Shown: positions 43,818 through 55,349, numbered from the stretch's first letter. The stretch is DNA of 64,000 nucleotides from Conchocele bisecta (GCA_029237695.1 CM055265.1:47429056-47493055); one strand, 5' to 3'. Numbers and translations: made by a program. Notes: generated by a model not told the origin, from the letters alone.

Positions 43818-44538
43818 ATCTGCCGAGGTCTGTCCGTGGATGTGCAAAAAAAGTGTTTAGCCCTTTGCGCAGTCGATAACGCACACACCCCCCCCCCCCC
43901 CCCACCCCGCCCTAAATGAATTTCTGCGTACGGGCCTGGGGAATCTATGCTGTATCATTCCAGTAGTCACGTGCACGCTGCACTTACAAGTATAGAGCGG
44001 TATACAAATACAACACTTATCGGATTAAAGAGCAGAACACGTTTTAGTTCTTCATAATTACAGCTTTAGCGAGCAAGTGCGTTGCAAACGCATTATTTCC
44101 GAGAACAAAAAGTACTTATGAGAAGTGCGCATACATTAAGAGCGCGAGAGACTTCAGCAGTCATTTGTACACTCATCCGTACGATGTTTTGCCGTTTTGC
44201 CATTGACTTGTCACACATTACAAATGGGTGCTAGGCAGAGAAAATGGCCATGACGGTGTATTCTACCACCATAGGCCCAGTTATACGATTTATACACGAT
44301 GTCGTAAGGTTCATTTTCTCAGCCGATGGTCCAACTATAGTTTCCAGACAGGTTCACCATTCTTGACCTACTTCACACGTCTGTGTACTTCACTATTTCA
44401 AAATGCTTGAATACTGTGCTTGAAATCAAACAGATTGATTGGATGAGCATGATCTATGTTACTGCTCAGGCTCAGATAATCACATTATTTGAGTCTGAGT
44501 TGGAATTGTCAATATATGTTCAGAAACGTTGCTAATCA
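43818..44538. other. Unassigned, with a poly-C tract
   Basis: A run of about 18 C lies near 43888-43905. No gene seen. Confidence 0.4.
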
Positions 44539-44607
44539 GGGCCCGGTTGCTCAAAGCTTCTGTTAGCTTAACTGTTAAGCTAACAGAGGTTTTGAGCAAC
44601 CGGGCCC
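44539..44607. mobile_element. Family E short palindrome, copy E2
   Basis: GGGCCCGGTTGCTCAAAGC..GTTAGCTTAACTGTTAAGCTAAC..TTTTGAGCAACCGGGCCC. It abuts A5 with one or two bases between. Confidence 0.85.
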
Positions 44608-44608
44608 T

Positions 44609-44851
44609 GGGGCCCGTTTCACTAAACTTCCTACGACTAAAATGTTCGTAAGTGCAAATTTATGATCGTCTGTAAATTTCAATTGATGGATTTACATTTA
44701 TTGAGCATAGGCTGCATATGCAGCCTATGCTCAATAAATGTAAATCCATCAATTGTTTACAAGAAAATATTGTTAATGTGAAATGTACAGACTATCATAA
44801 TTTTGCACTTACGAACATTTTAGTCGTAGAAAGTTTAGTGAAACGGCCCCC
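44609..44851. mobile_element. Family A palindromic MITE, copy A5
   Basis: GGGGCCCGTTTCACTAAACT to GTTTAGTGAAACGGCCCCC, with the perfect GCATAGGCTGCATATGCAGC centre. Confidence 0.9.
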
Positions 44852-45009
44852 TGGATTGCAAGATTAACGCAGGCAGTTGCTTATGTATTGAGACAACTCG
44901 CTGTACACATGCACGTGCCTTTATGTGGCAAAGACAAACTATCAATTATTTTCTTCTGTTTTATGGTTGTGGTATACTATTTAACTACTGCATACTCCAG
45001 GGAGGGCTG

Positions 45010-45251
45010 GCTACCGTTTCACTAAACTTCGTACGATTAAAATGTTTGTAAGTGCAAATTTAGGACAGTCTGGACATTTCAATTGATGGATTTACATTTA
45101 TTGAACACAGGCTGTATATGCAGCCTGTGTTCAATCAATGTACATCCAATAATTGTTTACAAGCAAACATTGTTAACGTGACATTTACAGACTATCATAA
45201 TTTTGCACTTACGAACATTTTAGTCGTACGAAGTTTAGCGAAACGCGTCCC
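45010..45251. mobile_element. Family A palindromic MITE, copy A6
   Basis: CTACCGTTTCACTAAACTTC to GAAGTTTAGCGAAACGCGTCC, with centre ACACAGGCTGTATATGCAGC. More diverged ends than A5, although only about 160 bp away. Confidence 0.85.
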
Positions 45252-45840
45252 TGGAACTTTACGGAAAGCACCATCGGACGCTCTTGTGCATTTTAGAAAC
45301 GTATCTGTGCCACGCGTGCTCATTTTACGATGCAGATATAGAAAATCAGACGTTGTATTATTATGTATTATTTTGTTTTCTCTTACAGTTTTCGTATTTG
45401 GTTAACAACATCAACAGTTACTATTAGTTTGCTTCTAAAGTAAATTAATTATTGTTAAATAATCCTCCATACACTAATTTTGTTACATTGTAGACATACA
45501 TACTATGACAAACCTGTAACGGGCACACAACAACGAATGTTATATACAAACGTATCCTCTGTATTATCATGCACGACGTCCATAGCATTGAGTTAATGTT
45601 GTTTTTCTATTGCTTCTTTCTCAATCATTTTTATCACCATTTGTGTGTAGTTTTACACTGTGTCCAATTACCCTTGACGTACGACGTACTTATTTATTGC
45701 GCACGTAACAATACGTACAGCTTGACTGTTAACGCCAGTGTATATTATAGCTAAGTAACACCAATGATTCCGTCCAGAGAACTAACTCTATCTATGTCAC
45801 ATACATTGCCATTAACCAACATATGTAATATCTGCTATGC
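45252..45840. other. Unassigned intergenic sequence
   Basis: No gene or family recognised. Confidence 0.35.
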
Positions 45841-45912
45841 TGGCAAACAGTGTTTATCAAGATCAGACTGCGCGTGTGCGCAGTTTGATCTTAATAAACA
45901 CTGTTTGCTGAC
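45841..45912. repeat. Hairpin with a GATCAGACTGCGC core
   Basis: TGGCAAACAGTGTTTATCAA and GATCAGACTGCGCG at the left, inverted (GCGCAGTTTGATC, TAAACACTGTTTGCTGA) at the right. The GATCAGACTGCGC word is shared with family F cores. Confidence 0.8.
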
Positions 45913-47106
45913 ACAACGTCCTTACCTTTTTACGTATATTGATTCATTTATGTAAGTGTTTAACAGCCCCTGAATTAGTTCCTTCAACGGTCTCTTCAGA
46001 CCCTTATGCAATTCAATCTCTTACATTTGAAGTTTAAAACGTTTTCACACACGTGCAGTCGATTAAACGCGCATTGACAAAATGATGACAAAGACATTGT
46101 CTTTGAGTGTCAAAATGGGTATAGAGACACTTCATTTAATATAATGTAGTGTTGATTTTAATGAAACATGTCTGCCCAAGATGTTGCACATGTATGCTCT
46201 TGGCGGGATAATAAATTACAGCACGTGCGTCGGAATAGCTTTGTTTGTCACCATAAATTGTTTTTAGCCTACACGTGTCTGCGGATCTTCATTTCGAGCG
46301 AGCTCTAAGCGAGAGTTTCATACATGGGAATAGTACACCCTGGCCTTTGACAGCTGGTGACCATTATTGCAGTAACCTGGTTTTATTTGTAGAACTTATA
46401 GTTCATATATTGAATTTTTAATAAATTAATTTCGAGCGAGCGCTAAGCGAAAGCAAGCGAGTTAATCAAAAATTCAATATGATATGTGAACTCCATGTAT
46501 TCGCGTGTTTGAGTCTATTTGTTTGAATGTAGCTCCGTCCAAAACGTAATTGTCATATTTTCTGGAATAATAAGTTAATAAATTAAATTATGGCCATTTC
46601 TGTATTGTTATATTCGGTCTTCCTGCACTACAGCTTTGTTTACCATATAAATAACGTACTAAAATGCCATCGTATGTCTTGTTTCCACACACAACGTTAG
46701 TTCTATTTCTTCTCACATTCTTCTAGTGTGCTAGCAAAAGTGTGCTTATACATACGAATTAAATAAATGTAAGATTCGTAACTCTAATTGTTTTCTATCT
46801 TCAACACAAACTGTAACCCCCGTCGGGCCGACCCCGGCCTACACCACAGTGTGGAGATAATAGCCACAGATATTAGATAGTTTGTAAATATGTTTATGTC
46901 ACAATTGTTTCCTAATTATAGATATACGTGTATGATTATTAGGCGTTACTATCGACATATCACGGGCACTATCAGATATCAGCACCTGACAGTACCAAAT
47001 CTTGATTAGGTCATTTCATGGCAGATATAGCAACTCATGCACAGGTATCAACATTAACAAACATTGTTTTCTATTTTCTTTATTTCTGAATGAAAGTGTA
47101 TGTTGT
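45913..47106. other. Unassigned intergenic sequence
   Basis: A TTTCGAGCGAGC..TAAGCGA word occurs at 46291 and 46429, and TTGAATTTTTAATAAATTAA pairs loosely with TTAATCAAAAATTCAA at 46410-46480. No gene. Confidence 0.35.
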
Positions 47107-47160
47107 TATCACTCAGGTGAACCGTCTCGTCTCGACGAGACGGTTCAAATGAGTAGCTAC
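47107..47160. repeat. Family S hairpin, copy S1
   Basis: GTTATCACTCAGGTGAACCG then TCTCGTCTCGACGAGA and CGGTTCAAATGAGTAGCTAC. A second copy at 56156-56208. Confidence 0.8.
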
Positions 47161-47441
47161 AACAGATTCATTTGTGCAGAAAAAGATGGGATTTGTACCT
47201 TCGGACATCTGCGCCATTTACGGAAAATATTTAATTAAATTACGCAGATGTCCGCATGGCGGCGTCTCACAAGTCATGATCATGAAAACGATATAATTAC
47301 TAAAGAAGTAGAACTGTCAAAGTGGCTGGAGAAATGGGGAGTATGGTATTTGTAGTCAGCGCAGCTCCCAACATGCGAGGTGACTTGAGAAACTTGGCAC
47401 ATTGCATGTATGACCAGTCTCACACCTGATCTACTAATGCT
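47161..47441. other. F- and T-type fragments
   Basis: TTCGGACATCTGCGCCATTT is inverted at 47245-47258 (GCAGATGTCCG), and GTGGCTGGAGAAATGGGGAG (47321) is an F end. Small relics only. Confidence 0.45.
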
Positions 47442-47657
47442 TTAAACCTTTCACCCCTAAGTGACTGGAATGTATTTTGATATCTTAATTTTCCAGCTAA
47501 TCCAATCGTCACAAAATGATTTTCAGACTAGTACATTTGTGAAAATTAATTTAAAAAAAATGCAGATCCTATTGAGACGGCTCGTTACGAGCCGGCTCAT
47601 CTGGATCTGCACTGTTTGCATAAACCGCTATAGCGGCCTTTCGGGTTCAAAGGGTTA
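47442..47657 (-). mobile_element. Family G element, copy G4 (inverted)
   Basis: TTAAACCTTTCACCCCTAAG at the left, TTCGGGTTCAAAGGGTTAA at the right. Core GACGGCTCGTTACGAGCCGG. Confidence 0.85.
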
Positions 47658-47708
47658 ATTCAGCTAACCCTAATGTTCTGTCTGTAACGTTACAGACAGA
47701 AAACATCA

Positions 47709-47817
47709 GGGCTCGGTTGCTCAAAACCTCTGTTAGCTCAACAGACTGTTAAATCCTTAGCAATGTTAAGGATTTAACAGTCTGTTAAGCTAACAGAAGC
47801 TTTGAGCAACCGGGCCC
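47709..47817. mobile_element. Family E short palindrome, copy E3
   Basis: GGGCTCGGTTGCTCAAAACC to GCTTTGAGCAACCGGGCCC, with the perfect AACAGACTGTTAAATCCTTA hairpin. Confidence 0.88.
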
Positions 47818-47971
47818 AGGTTATATGTTACTGTGTACTTCAGATCGTGCAGATGTGCAGGGTATTTTGGTCTATGCTGGTCTCACAGGCTAACAACTCA
47901 GATTATGCCACCATCACAAATACACCATACATAGCGGTACATCTCAGCTTACTGTCTGTTGATCCAACATA

Positions 47972-48201
47972 ACCTGACTAGCGGCGTGCGTTGTGTCCTT
48001 GAGCAAGTCACTTTATCCACACTGCTCCAGTTCACCCAGCTGTAAATGGGTACCGATAATTCGTAGTTGCTCTGTAAATACGAATTACCGGCTTCTCTCA
48101 AAAAAATCTCTACCTCCGTTCTTTCTCCCATTCTTGGGAGACGGCATGCAAGGTCATAGAGCCAGTGCCGCCGTTAAATATAAGCTAAACTAAGCTAAAC
48201 A
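47972..48201 (+). mobile_element. tRNA-derived SINE, copy M1, with 13-bp target-site duplication
   Basis: Flanked by exact TTGATCCAACATA on both sides (47959-47971 and 48202-48214), the hallmark of LINE-machinery insertion. It starts CCTGACTAGCGGCGTGCGTT, just inside the tRNA B box kept by copy M2, so M1 is truncated at its 5' end. The body includes GTCCTTGAGCAAGTCACTTT and GGTACCGATAATTCG. The tail TAAGCTAAACTAAGCTAAAC is a short repeat typical of SINE 3' ends. Confidence 0.85.
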
Positions 48202-48214
48202 TTGATCCAACATA

Positions 48215-48310
48215 CAAGCATCTTAGCCTGCAGGTGGAAGACTCGGAATTGTGACATAAAAGGAAATGTTAATTGAAATAGTCCCATTACCCCACCCACC
48301 CGTTGTCGTA
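48215..48310. mobile_element. Family O fragment, copy O2
   Basis: GGTGGAAGACTCGGAATTGT and CCATTACCCCACCCACC match O1's left arm. Confidence 0.6.
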
Positions 48311-48359
48311 CTGAACGCTGTGTATAGCTGTTTTACACGTGACTGTTGTTTTTTGTCAG

Positions 48360-48584
48360 CTTATATTTAACGGCTGCACTGGCTCTAGGACATTGCATGC
48401 CGTCTCCCAAGAATGGGAGAAAGAACGGAGGTAGAGATTTTTGAAAGAAGCCGGTAATTCGTATTTACAGAGCAACTACAAATTATCGGTACCCATTTAC
48501 AGCTGGGTGAACTGGAGCAGTGTGGATAAAGTGTCTTGCTCAAGGACACAACGCACGCCGCTAGTCAGGCTCGAACCCATGTGA
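48360..48584 (-). mobile_element. tRNA-derived SINE, copy M2 (reverse)
   Basis: Inverted relative to M1 and about 90% similar by eye. On the minus strand its 5' end carries CATGGGTTCGAGCCTGACTA, in which GGTTCGAGCC fits the pol III B box. The A-box side is truncated or diverged. Confidence 0.78.
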
Positions 48585-48830
48585 CTGTCATGTGTTTAGT
48601 TCAGTGGATGTCACAGATTCATGGTGATACATAGATAATACTGTCTTATAATTTGTATTCAGAATGACAATGTCCAAATATATACGACTGCCACTGGAAA
48701 ACAGAGGCAGATGTCGTGATGTTTTTTTTTTGCCACCAGTATATACCCAATGTAGACCCATTGCTGCATATGCACACAGTGTCCGATCACGGTCTCCATC
48801 GTAACGTTCGTTTTATGTTCAGTCTCTAAT
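48585..48830. other. Unassigned intergenic sequence
   Basis: Nothing recognised. Confidence 0.35.
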
Positions 48831-49134
48831 AGAGAATAGTAGGTTAGTGCCGTGAATGGGAAAACATATCTGGCAAGGCTCAGGAAACGGGATGGGCGAG
48901 GCTCTGCCGAGCACATCCCGTTTCCGTGCTGCGCTAGATATTTTTCCCACTCACGGCACTAACCTACTATTCTATTTATCCCGTCAACACCTAAACATAG
49001 CTTTAAAATGCAATAAAAATAACCCCAGCCACCGCACATATTCATACGCAGTGATTAGGTCGTATTGACAGGATATCAAAAATGTTTCACCGCACCGTGT
49101 TTCACGGCACATACGCACTGTGTTGACGGGATAA
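48831..49134 (+). mobile_element. Family D element, copy D4
   Basis: AGAGAATAGTAGGTTAGTGC, hairpin around GGCGAGGCTCTGCCGAGC, and a second module to GTGTTGACGGGATAAAA. It has the longer internal part (AACCCCAGCCACCGCACATA) also seen in D2. Confidence 0.88.
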
Positions 49135-49315
49135 AAACATATATCGTGCTTCTAACAACGTGGACAGATCCGGAGACACGAGAGAAATGTCGGATCAGGA
49201 TATACACTGGCCAGAAATGTCATAAACCCCAGTTCAACAATCACAGACACATAGACGTTCATGTCATGATTGTTTCCTCATTATAGATAAGCCTACTGAT
49301 AGTAGTATGGATATA

Positions 49316-49757
49316 CAGTGACACCTCTTTAAACCGAACACTCTGGGAGGTCCCCATGGTGTCCGGTATCGCATTTTCAAACTACTCCTCCCTATAAAAG
49401 TACTCTAGAGTTTTTTGAAAATGGACAGGTAGCCATTTTCAAAACACTCCCCTTCGATATACTGAGCATTTTCAAAACACTCCCCTCAGTGTATCAAAGG
49501 GGAGTGTTTTGAAATTGGACAGGTAGCCATTTTCAAAACACTACCCTCAATGTATCGAAGGGAAGTGCTTTGAAAATGGGGAGTGTTTTGAAATTCCTAC
49601 ACCGGTTTAAATATGATATATAACAATTCTGGGACTTTCTTATATCTTTTGCAATCATGTAGATGATGCATTATTATCTGAGATGCGTTACCAGGAAACC
49701 TCTCAAAATGAGATCACATATATTATCTCGGTGTCCAGTTTAGAAAGGTTGCACTGT
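49316..49757. mobile_element. Family I element I3, split by a nested repeat cluster
   Basis: Left half CAGTGACACCTCTTTAAACC to GGTGTCCGGT (49369). Right half TCGGTGTCCAGTTTAGAAAG..TTGCACTGTA (49729-49757). Between them lie several direct and inverted units of ATTTTCAAAACACTCCCCT with ATACTGAG or AGTGTATC spacers. Confidence 0.7.
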
Positions 49758-49852
49758 ACGTATGGAACCACAAGGATGTATGGAGCAATATTGACATGTA
49801 CTAATGCTGTGGCCAGAAGGGTACCGTTATCAGTAACTACATGTTTGATATG

Positions 49853-50093
49853 TGGCTGTGACGGGAGAAATGGGGCTTATGGATTTTGCAACCAGTGTAG
49901 ATCCAGACCAGCCTTCGCATCCGCGCAGTCTGGTCAGGATCTGCAGTGTTTGCCTTCCCATCAATGAAATACCTGTCATGCTTCTAACAAGCAATATAGA
50001 TCGTTATCAGGTTACATGAGTGTGCTTTTTGATCAGGAGTCGCACTGGTCACAAATCCCATAAGCCGCATTTTTGCAGCCACACTCACATATC
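49853..50093. mobile_element. Family F element, copy F6
   Basis: TGTGGCTGTGACGGGAGAAA at the left. Core AACCAGTGTAGATCCAGACC and CAGTCTGGTCAGGATCTGCA. CCATAAGCCGCATTTTTGCA at the right. Confidence 0.82.
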
Positions 50094-50285
50094 TGAAAAT
50101 GGTTTCATTAAAACAAAGAGATGGTGTTATGAGTTGACGAACAAACATAATACATGATTAATTATATTATTTCACATTGCATTTATATTTACTACATTGT
50201 GCTACGTTATTTAAACGTGTGTTCACAAATTCCATATGTCGGTCATCCGCACAGTCTGATCAGGATGTGCAATGTTCGCTATTCC

Positions 50286-50460
50286 AGCAGTTGGCGCGAC
50301 GTAGAGGATAAGGCATCAGCCCCGCAACTGGGAGGTCGAATGTTCGAGGGTCCGCTCGGGCTGATATGGCTGATAGGCATCCGCTATAAAGGTAAAGTGT
50401 TGTTTGTTGTGTCACCCATATTGAAACGGCCACCCGGTTTCGACTTAAGGTGACCCCTGA
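50286..50460 (+). mobile_element. tRNA-related SINE-like sequence
   Basis: TTGGCGCGACGTAGAGGATA resembles a pol III A box region. After CATCAGCCCCGCAACTGGGA comes GTCGAATGTTCGAGGGTCC, a near-B box, at tRNA-like spacing. The body runs on to GACCCCTGAGCAT. No flanking duplication identified. Confidence 0.5.
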
Positions 50461-51817
50461 GCATCATATGATTTACATATAATTGCTTCCCAAATGTGAT
50501 GGGATATGTGTATAACATATATGTGAACATTGCCTCGTTACTGTATCTTATGCATGACATTCAGTGACCAACTCGACCATCCTTGTGTGTTCAAGCCATC
50601 GGCCAGTTTCACCTCTTGTGGATTTTGACAACGCACGGAAAATACAACAACGTATAACATATGCTACAATGTAGCTTATCATACATAGAACAGCCAGGAC
50701 AACGGACTAATATCAATTGTGTTACACCAAGATATAAGTTGTAGTTGCAAGTCAGATATCGGTGCACTTGTGTACGCATTTCCTAGATACTGACAGCACT
50801 GTGATATATGTAAATGTACATGCGCCATACTGTATTCTTCACTGCACTATACATGTATATTGTAAGTTTCTAATAATAAAGTGCAGTATTTTGGTATATA
50901 CGATATGTGCTGTGTGGTTAGTCAGGTAAAAATGACACACTGCGTTATATTCTGTGCATAAGACTATTTGAAATGGTGATTCATGTTAAAAAAGAACAGG
51001 CACACACATGTCCAGAAAAGTTACATATTTTACAGTTTGGTGTAATATAATTGATTGGGGTGTATTGTCCTGTCTTTTCTACGCATAGTTAACTACATCA
51101 TAAAATATGTTCACACAACAGGTGACATTGGCTGATGGCTTGAACACACAAAGATGGCTGAGTTTGCCACTCCATATTTAAGGTTAGAAGACACCAAATG
51201 GTGCGAAATCGCCCAGGGTGCAAAAGTAGTCCGGTATAAAAAAATAGTGCGGGTGTTTTGAGGTCACAGACACCGTTTACTTGCAAATCTTGATCCATTA
51301 CTACCCAGTTTCACTTGAGGAATATGTTGGGGTGCCTTTAACACCAGTTTTCAGCATATTTGTAGCATTTAAAAGAAAACACTGAACCTGTTGGTCACTT
51401 GATGTAAACGGAGTTTCCGTGGCCAAAAAATGTACACAATATTGGAGGATATGACCAGGTTGGATTTTTCTTTCTTAGGAGTAAGTGAACCTATTGTTTA
51501 GTTCATGCATAACCAGTACAGACTGGCTGCAGTTCATGTACAAGTGGGTCCCACAGCATCCATACGAATAGTGCGAGTAGGAGAGACTGGCCTTATTGGA
51601 TGGCATTCGGTTAAATTATATAGTAAAACTATTTGGTGGTGTCTAACCTTAATTAACAATTTCGGTGGTGTAGGCCGCGAAAAGTCAGCGCGGAGATTGT
51701 CTATTAAAACAACAACAATAACAATGGCTGCGCCCATGACTATTGTTTACTGAATGTTTTCTGAGCACCTTTTATTTCTTGGGCAAGACCTGATTTGCTA
51801 CAAATTCAACGCACAGA
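50461..51817 (+). other. 5' flank of PSMG2, promoter region not resolved
   Basis: No repeat family or exon recognised up to 51.6 kb. The 51,600-51,760 part is less AT-rich (GTAGGCCGCGAAAAGTCAGC) and is a plausible TATA-less promoter area. An in-frame TGA at 51791-51793 precedes the start codon. Confidence 0.35.
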
Positions 51818-51874
51818 ATGTTCATTCCAACAGAAAGTAAACTCTACGATTTTAAAGATTATGATTTGATTGTG
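51818..51874 (+). CDS. PSMG2: Proteasome assembly chaperone 2, coding exon 1
   Basis: Residues 1-19, MFIPTESKLYDFKDYDLIV, aligning with the N-terminus of animal PSMG2 (MFVP..., ending in a hydrophobic strand before P-x-VSVGN). The start is fixed by an in-frame TGA 27 bp upstream (51791-51793). Donor GTGAGT at 51875, phase 0. PSMG2 (PAC2) pairs with PSMG1 (PAC1) to hold proteasome alpha subunits together and guide assembly of the alpha ring in the cytosol and nucleus, and it prevents off-pathway alpha-ring dimers. The join to exon 2 gives DYDLIV-PSVSVGNVG, matching the family exactly in spacing. The intron is 3.6 kb and carries family B, G and palindromic elements. Confidence 0.88.
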
Positions 51875-52302
51875 GTGAGTTCCAATAATTGAAAAAGTAT
51901 CTGTAGGCAACACACTCACAGGTTACTTGTATTCGGACTATACCTAAATGTCGACATACAATCGTGTCGATTTAGTTGGACGTTTTTCGCTTTATAGGCA
52001 CTATATCACTACACCACAGTCAACGGTATAGATTATCAGAATGTTCAATAACATTTCGCTCACTAAAAACACAGGTGAGATTCTAGCGTGTCTTGGATGG
52101 TCAATTACAGCTCCACGTTTTTCGCTTTATAGGCAACAGGTTGTACTATATCGCTACACCACCCTACACAGTACAAATGTGCGTAATAGCATTTACACTT
52201 CGCGCACTAAAATATAGAAAAAACCTGCAGGGCGTTGACATTCATACTTCGCTGTATTGTTATTGAGAGATTTCTACTATATGACACACACACAATCACA
52301 TT

Positions 52303-52759
52303 ATAGGAATGAATGGCCTTTTTGTGGAATTTATCGGGGTATAAACTTGGAAAAGTCGCGGGAATACTGGACGAAGGCCGGAAGGCTTCGTCCAATCACA
52401 TTATAGGAATGAATGGCCTTTTTGTGGAATTTATCGGGGTATAAACTTGGAAAAGTCGCGGGAATACTGGACGAAGGCCGGAAGGCTTCGTCCAGTATTC
52501 CCGCAACTTTTCCAAGTTTATATCCCCGATAAATTCAACAAAAAGGCCATTCATTTCTTATAATTCCAGCATTTGAAATAAATTCATCAAGAAAATGTGT
52601 TTATTTTCCGTTTTCTTAAGAATTATTTTAACTGCGCCTCACGGTTACGGAAAGTAGTTCGGCATGGGAGTTTACTGGGATATAAATTTTGGACAGATAC
52701 TTGCTACGGGCCAATCAAATGTTAGGGAATTGTGTAAATATTTTTGTGCTGGAATTATA
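52303..52759 (+). mobile_element. Family B element, copy B4, with 100-bp arm duplication
   Basis: In PSMG2 intron 1. 52294-52393 (AATCACATTATAGGAATGAA..GGCTTCGTCC) is repeated exactly at 52394-52493. The usual inverted arm and tail follow, to GTGCTGGAATTATA. The duplicated unit includes 8 bp of flanking DNA. Confidence 0.88.
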
Positions 52760-53256
52760 TTAACATAAACTTAGCTAATAAAGTGTGTATTGGCAAAATT
52801 CGTAGGTCACTCTCCACGATGTAGAAAGTAAACAGAGAACGCTTCAGACACACAAACTCTTATGTAATGCAGTGCAATGAAATGGAATTAGTTATGTACT
52901 CAGAACTAGGTCAATTATTGTTTGTATAGACATGAAACACCTTTCTAAACAATGTACAAAACAATTCAAATGCACCCGGGTCTGATGATTATGTAATTAT
53001 GAAAGGTACAAAACTCGCATTCGTCACCATTCAATGATTGAAAGAAAAAGCCACACGAAGTCGTATTTTTTACTCGCCTATACGTGTCGAAACCGCTGCT
53101 TGGGGTGGGTTTTCGGCATAGATTTTTCGGTTGCTAATAGATTAACATAAATCTCAAAGATTTTGAGTGTAAACTGCACTAAAAACCACAGGCACTTTGA
53201 GGGATGAACGACAAAACGCTCTTTACATTATACCCATTTACTCTGATATTAAATAT
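52760..53256 (+). other. PSMG2 intron 1, unassigned part
   Basis: No exon or repeat family recognised. Confidence 0.4.
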
Positions 53257-53481
53257 CTAGAAGGTAGGACACTCGCCATCTTTTCAACCAACAGAAGTGG
53301 TACTAGTGTACCTTGGGCCCGGCTCGCTAATTCAGTAATTGTAACATGCGAGAAGGCCGGGACCCTGCCCATCCCGGCCTTCGCGCGCGTTATAATTTTA
53401 ATTATTGCATTGGCGAGCCAGGCTCAAGGTAAATAATCCACTTCCGTTGGTTGAAAAGATGGCGAGTGTCCTACCTTCTAG
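53257..53481. mobile_element. 225-bp fold-back element in PSMG2 intron 1
   Basis: CTAGAAGGTAGGACACTCGC and CATCTTTTCAACCAACAGAAG at the left, exactly inverted at the right. A second inner pair is CCTTGGGCCCGGCTCGC and GCGAGCCAGGCTCAAGG. The centre is GC-rich (GAAGGCCGGGACC). Confidence 0.82.
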
Positions 53482-54993
53482 ATAGTTAATATGGGATTAA
53501 TATTGGGTATGATTTAAGAGGCTTCTGTCGTTCATACCACAAAGCGCCTGTGCTAAAAATGCGTTTCACTAACCTAAATTTGCTTTTTAAAATCAAACAC
53601 GTTCACTTGCTTATTATCAATAAATATTAGCCGCCAGCTTTGAAAATATCGAATCACGTGACATGCAGTGAATTGGTTGGCTAATGGAAAATGATGCCAG
53701 TCTCCATTATGTGATGTATGACATCAACTGTGCGTGTTTGCAACATCACATTTATTCGGATAATTCTGCCCATCTGGTAGTGTAAACAAAAATGGCGAAC
53801 ACCATCCTGGATCAACATAGCGAAATTTGTACTGAACTTGAAGTAGTACTATCCAGTGACATCATGACAAGTTATTTTCTTAGTTGAACTATTATTATAT
53901 AATTAATTTTGACAAAATGGCTTTCCATCAAACGGGGTCTAACAATTTACAAATTTCAGCAATATTCTGAATAACTTTTTTTATGAAACTATTGGAATGT
54001 GATAAAATTCGGACATACTAAGTATATAGTAAATACATGGTTCGTGCCATAGAATATATTTTATATTCGACGGCACTAATCATGTATTTAATTTATACCG
54101 CATACCAAACTTAATTGTTTGAACATGCGTGACGTCATGTTTTGACGTCATTCCCTCGGCATACATCATAAATCTAGCGACGTCATTCAAAACAAAGTGG
54201 CGGCGTCCACGCTAGGTAGATTCGGTATTGTATCTGATTAAATCTCCGATTTATTTACGATGAGCTTCAATATTGGCTGGTTTTAGACTACACAGTTGTG
54301 ATAATAAGCATTGCAATCATAATGGACATATCCATGTCGTTGATTACGTCACATAATATACATGTACTGTAAAAGTGGGCAAAATTCAACTGAACAGACA
54401 GCAATTTCGATTTTAAAATTCGCCGCCATCTTGCATTTGCTGTTGAGACTGACAAATCAGTTGCCGCGATTAGGGTCAAAGGTGAAAAAATAAAGGCAAA
54501 AACGGCACTTCATGTATATTAGACTACTTCAGGTATATTAGGTTACTTCAGATATAAACAGCATTTATTTCAAAAGCCACAAAGATATATTTTTTTCTTA
54601 TGTATGCTAGGCAAAAATTAACGTGAATTGTGCATTAGCCGATGTGCAGAATTAGCCCAAATGACAGTACTGTCATTACAGTTCATCATTCACTCAATGC
54701 TTTCTTCAAAGCCAACATAGGTAATTAGTGCAGAAACCAAATTTCATGACATTGAATACAGATTTAAACTTTTGTCAGATCATGGTGCGATCATACTGGG
54801 CTTATTTCATTTGCGACCAATTTTCATGAAATTGGCCACATATTTTATTAACCCATATTAACATTAGAGACCGCTAAGTTAATATTTGAAAAAACAATGT
54901 AGATCATGGTGAGCCGACTCATAGAGAGCTGTCACCTCAAGATTTACAGCATTTGTGGATATACAGCGTGAATATGATGAGCCGGCTTGTAAT
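53482..54993 (+). other. PSMG2 intron 1, unassigned part
   Basis: A G-type core relic lies at 54900-54990 (GGTGAGCCGACTCATAGAGA). No exon seen. Confidence 0.4.
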
Positions 54994-55349
54994 ATAGGAA
55001 TGAATGGCCTTTTTGTGGAATTTATCGGGGTATAAACTTGGAAAAGTCGCGAGAATACTGGACGAAGGCCAAAAGGCCTCGTCCACTATTCCCGCGACTT
55101 TTCCAAGTTTATATCCCCGATAAATTCCACAAAAAGGCCATTCATTCCTTATAATTCCAGCATTTTAAATAAATTCATCAAGAAAATGTGTTTATTTTCC
55201 GTTTTCTTAAGAATTATTTTAACTGCGCCTCACGGTTACGGAAAGTAGTTTGGCATGAGAGTTTACTGGGATATAAATTTGGACAAAGACTTGCTACTGG
55301 CCAATCAAATGTTAGGGAATTGTGTAAATATTTTTGTGCTGGAATTATC
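54994..55349 (+). mobile_element. Family B element, copy B5
   Basis: In PSMG2 intron 1, about 150 bp before exon 2. TATAGGAATGAATGGCC to GTGCTGGAATTATCA, with tight GAAGGCCAAAAGGCCTC hairpin loop. Confidence 0.87.
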
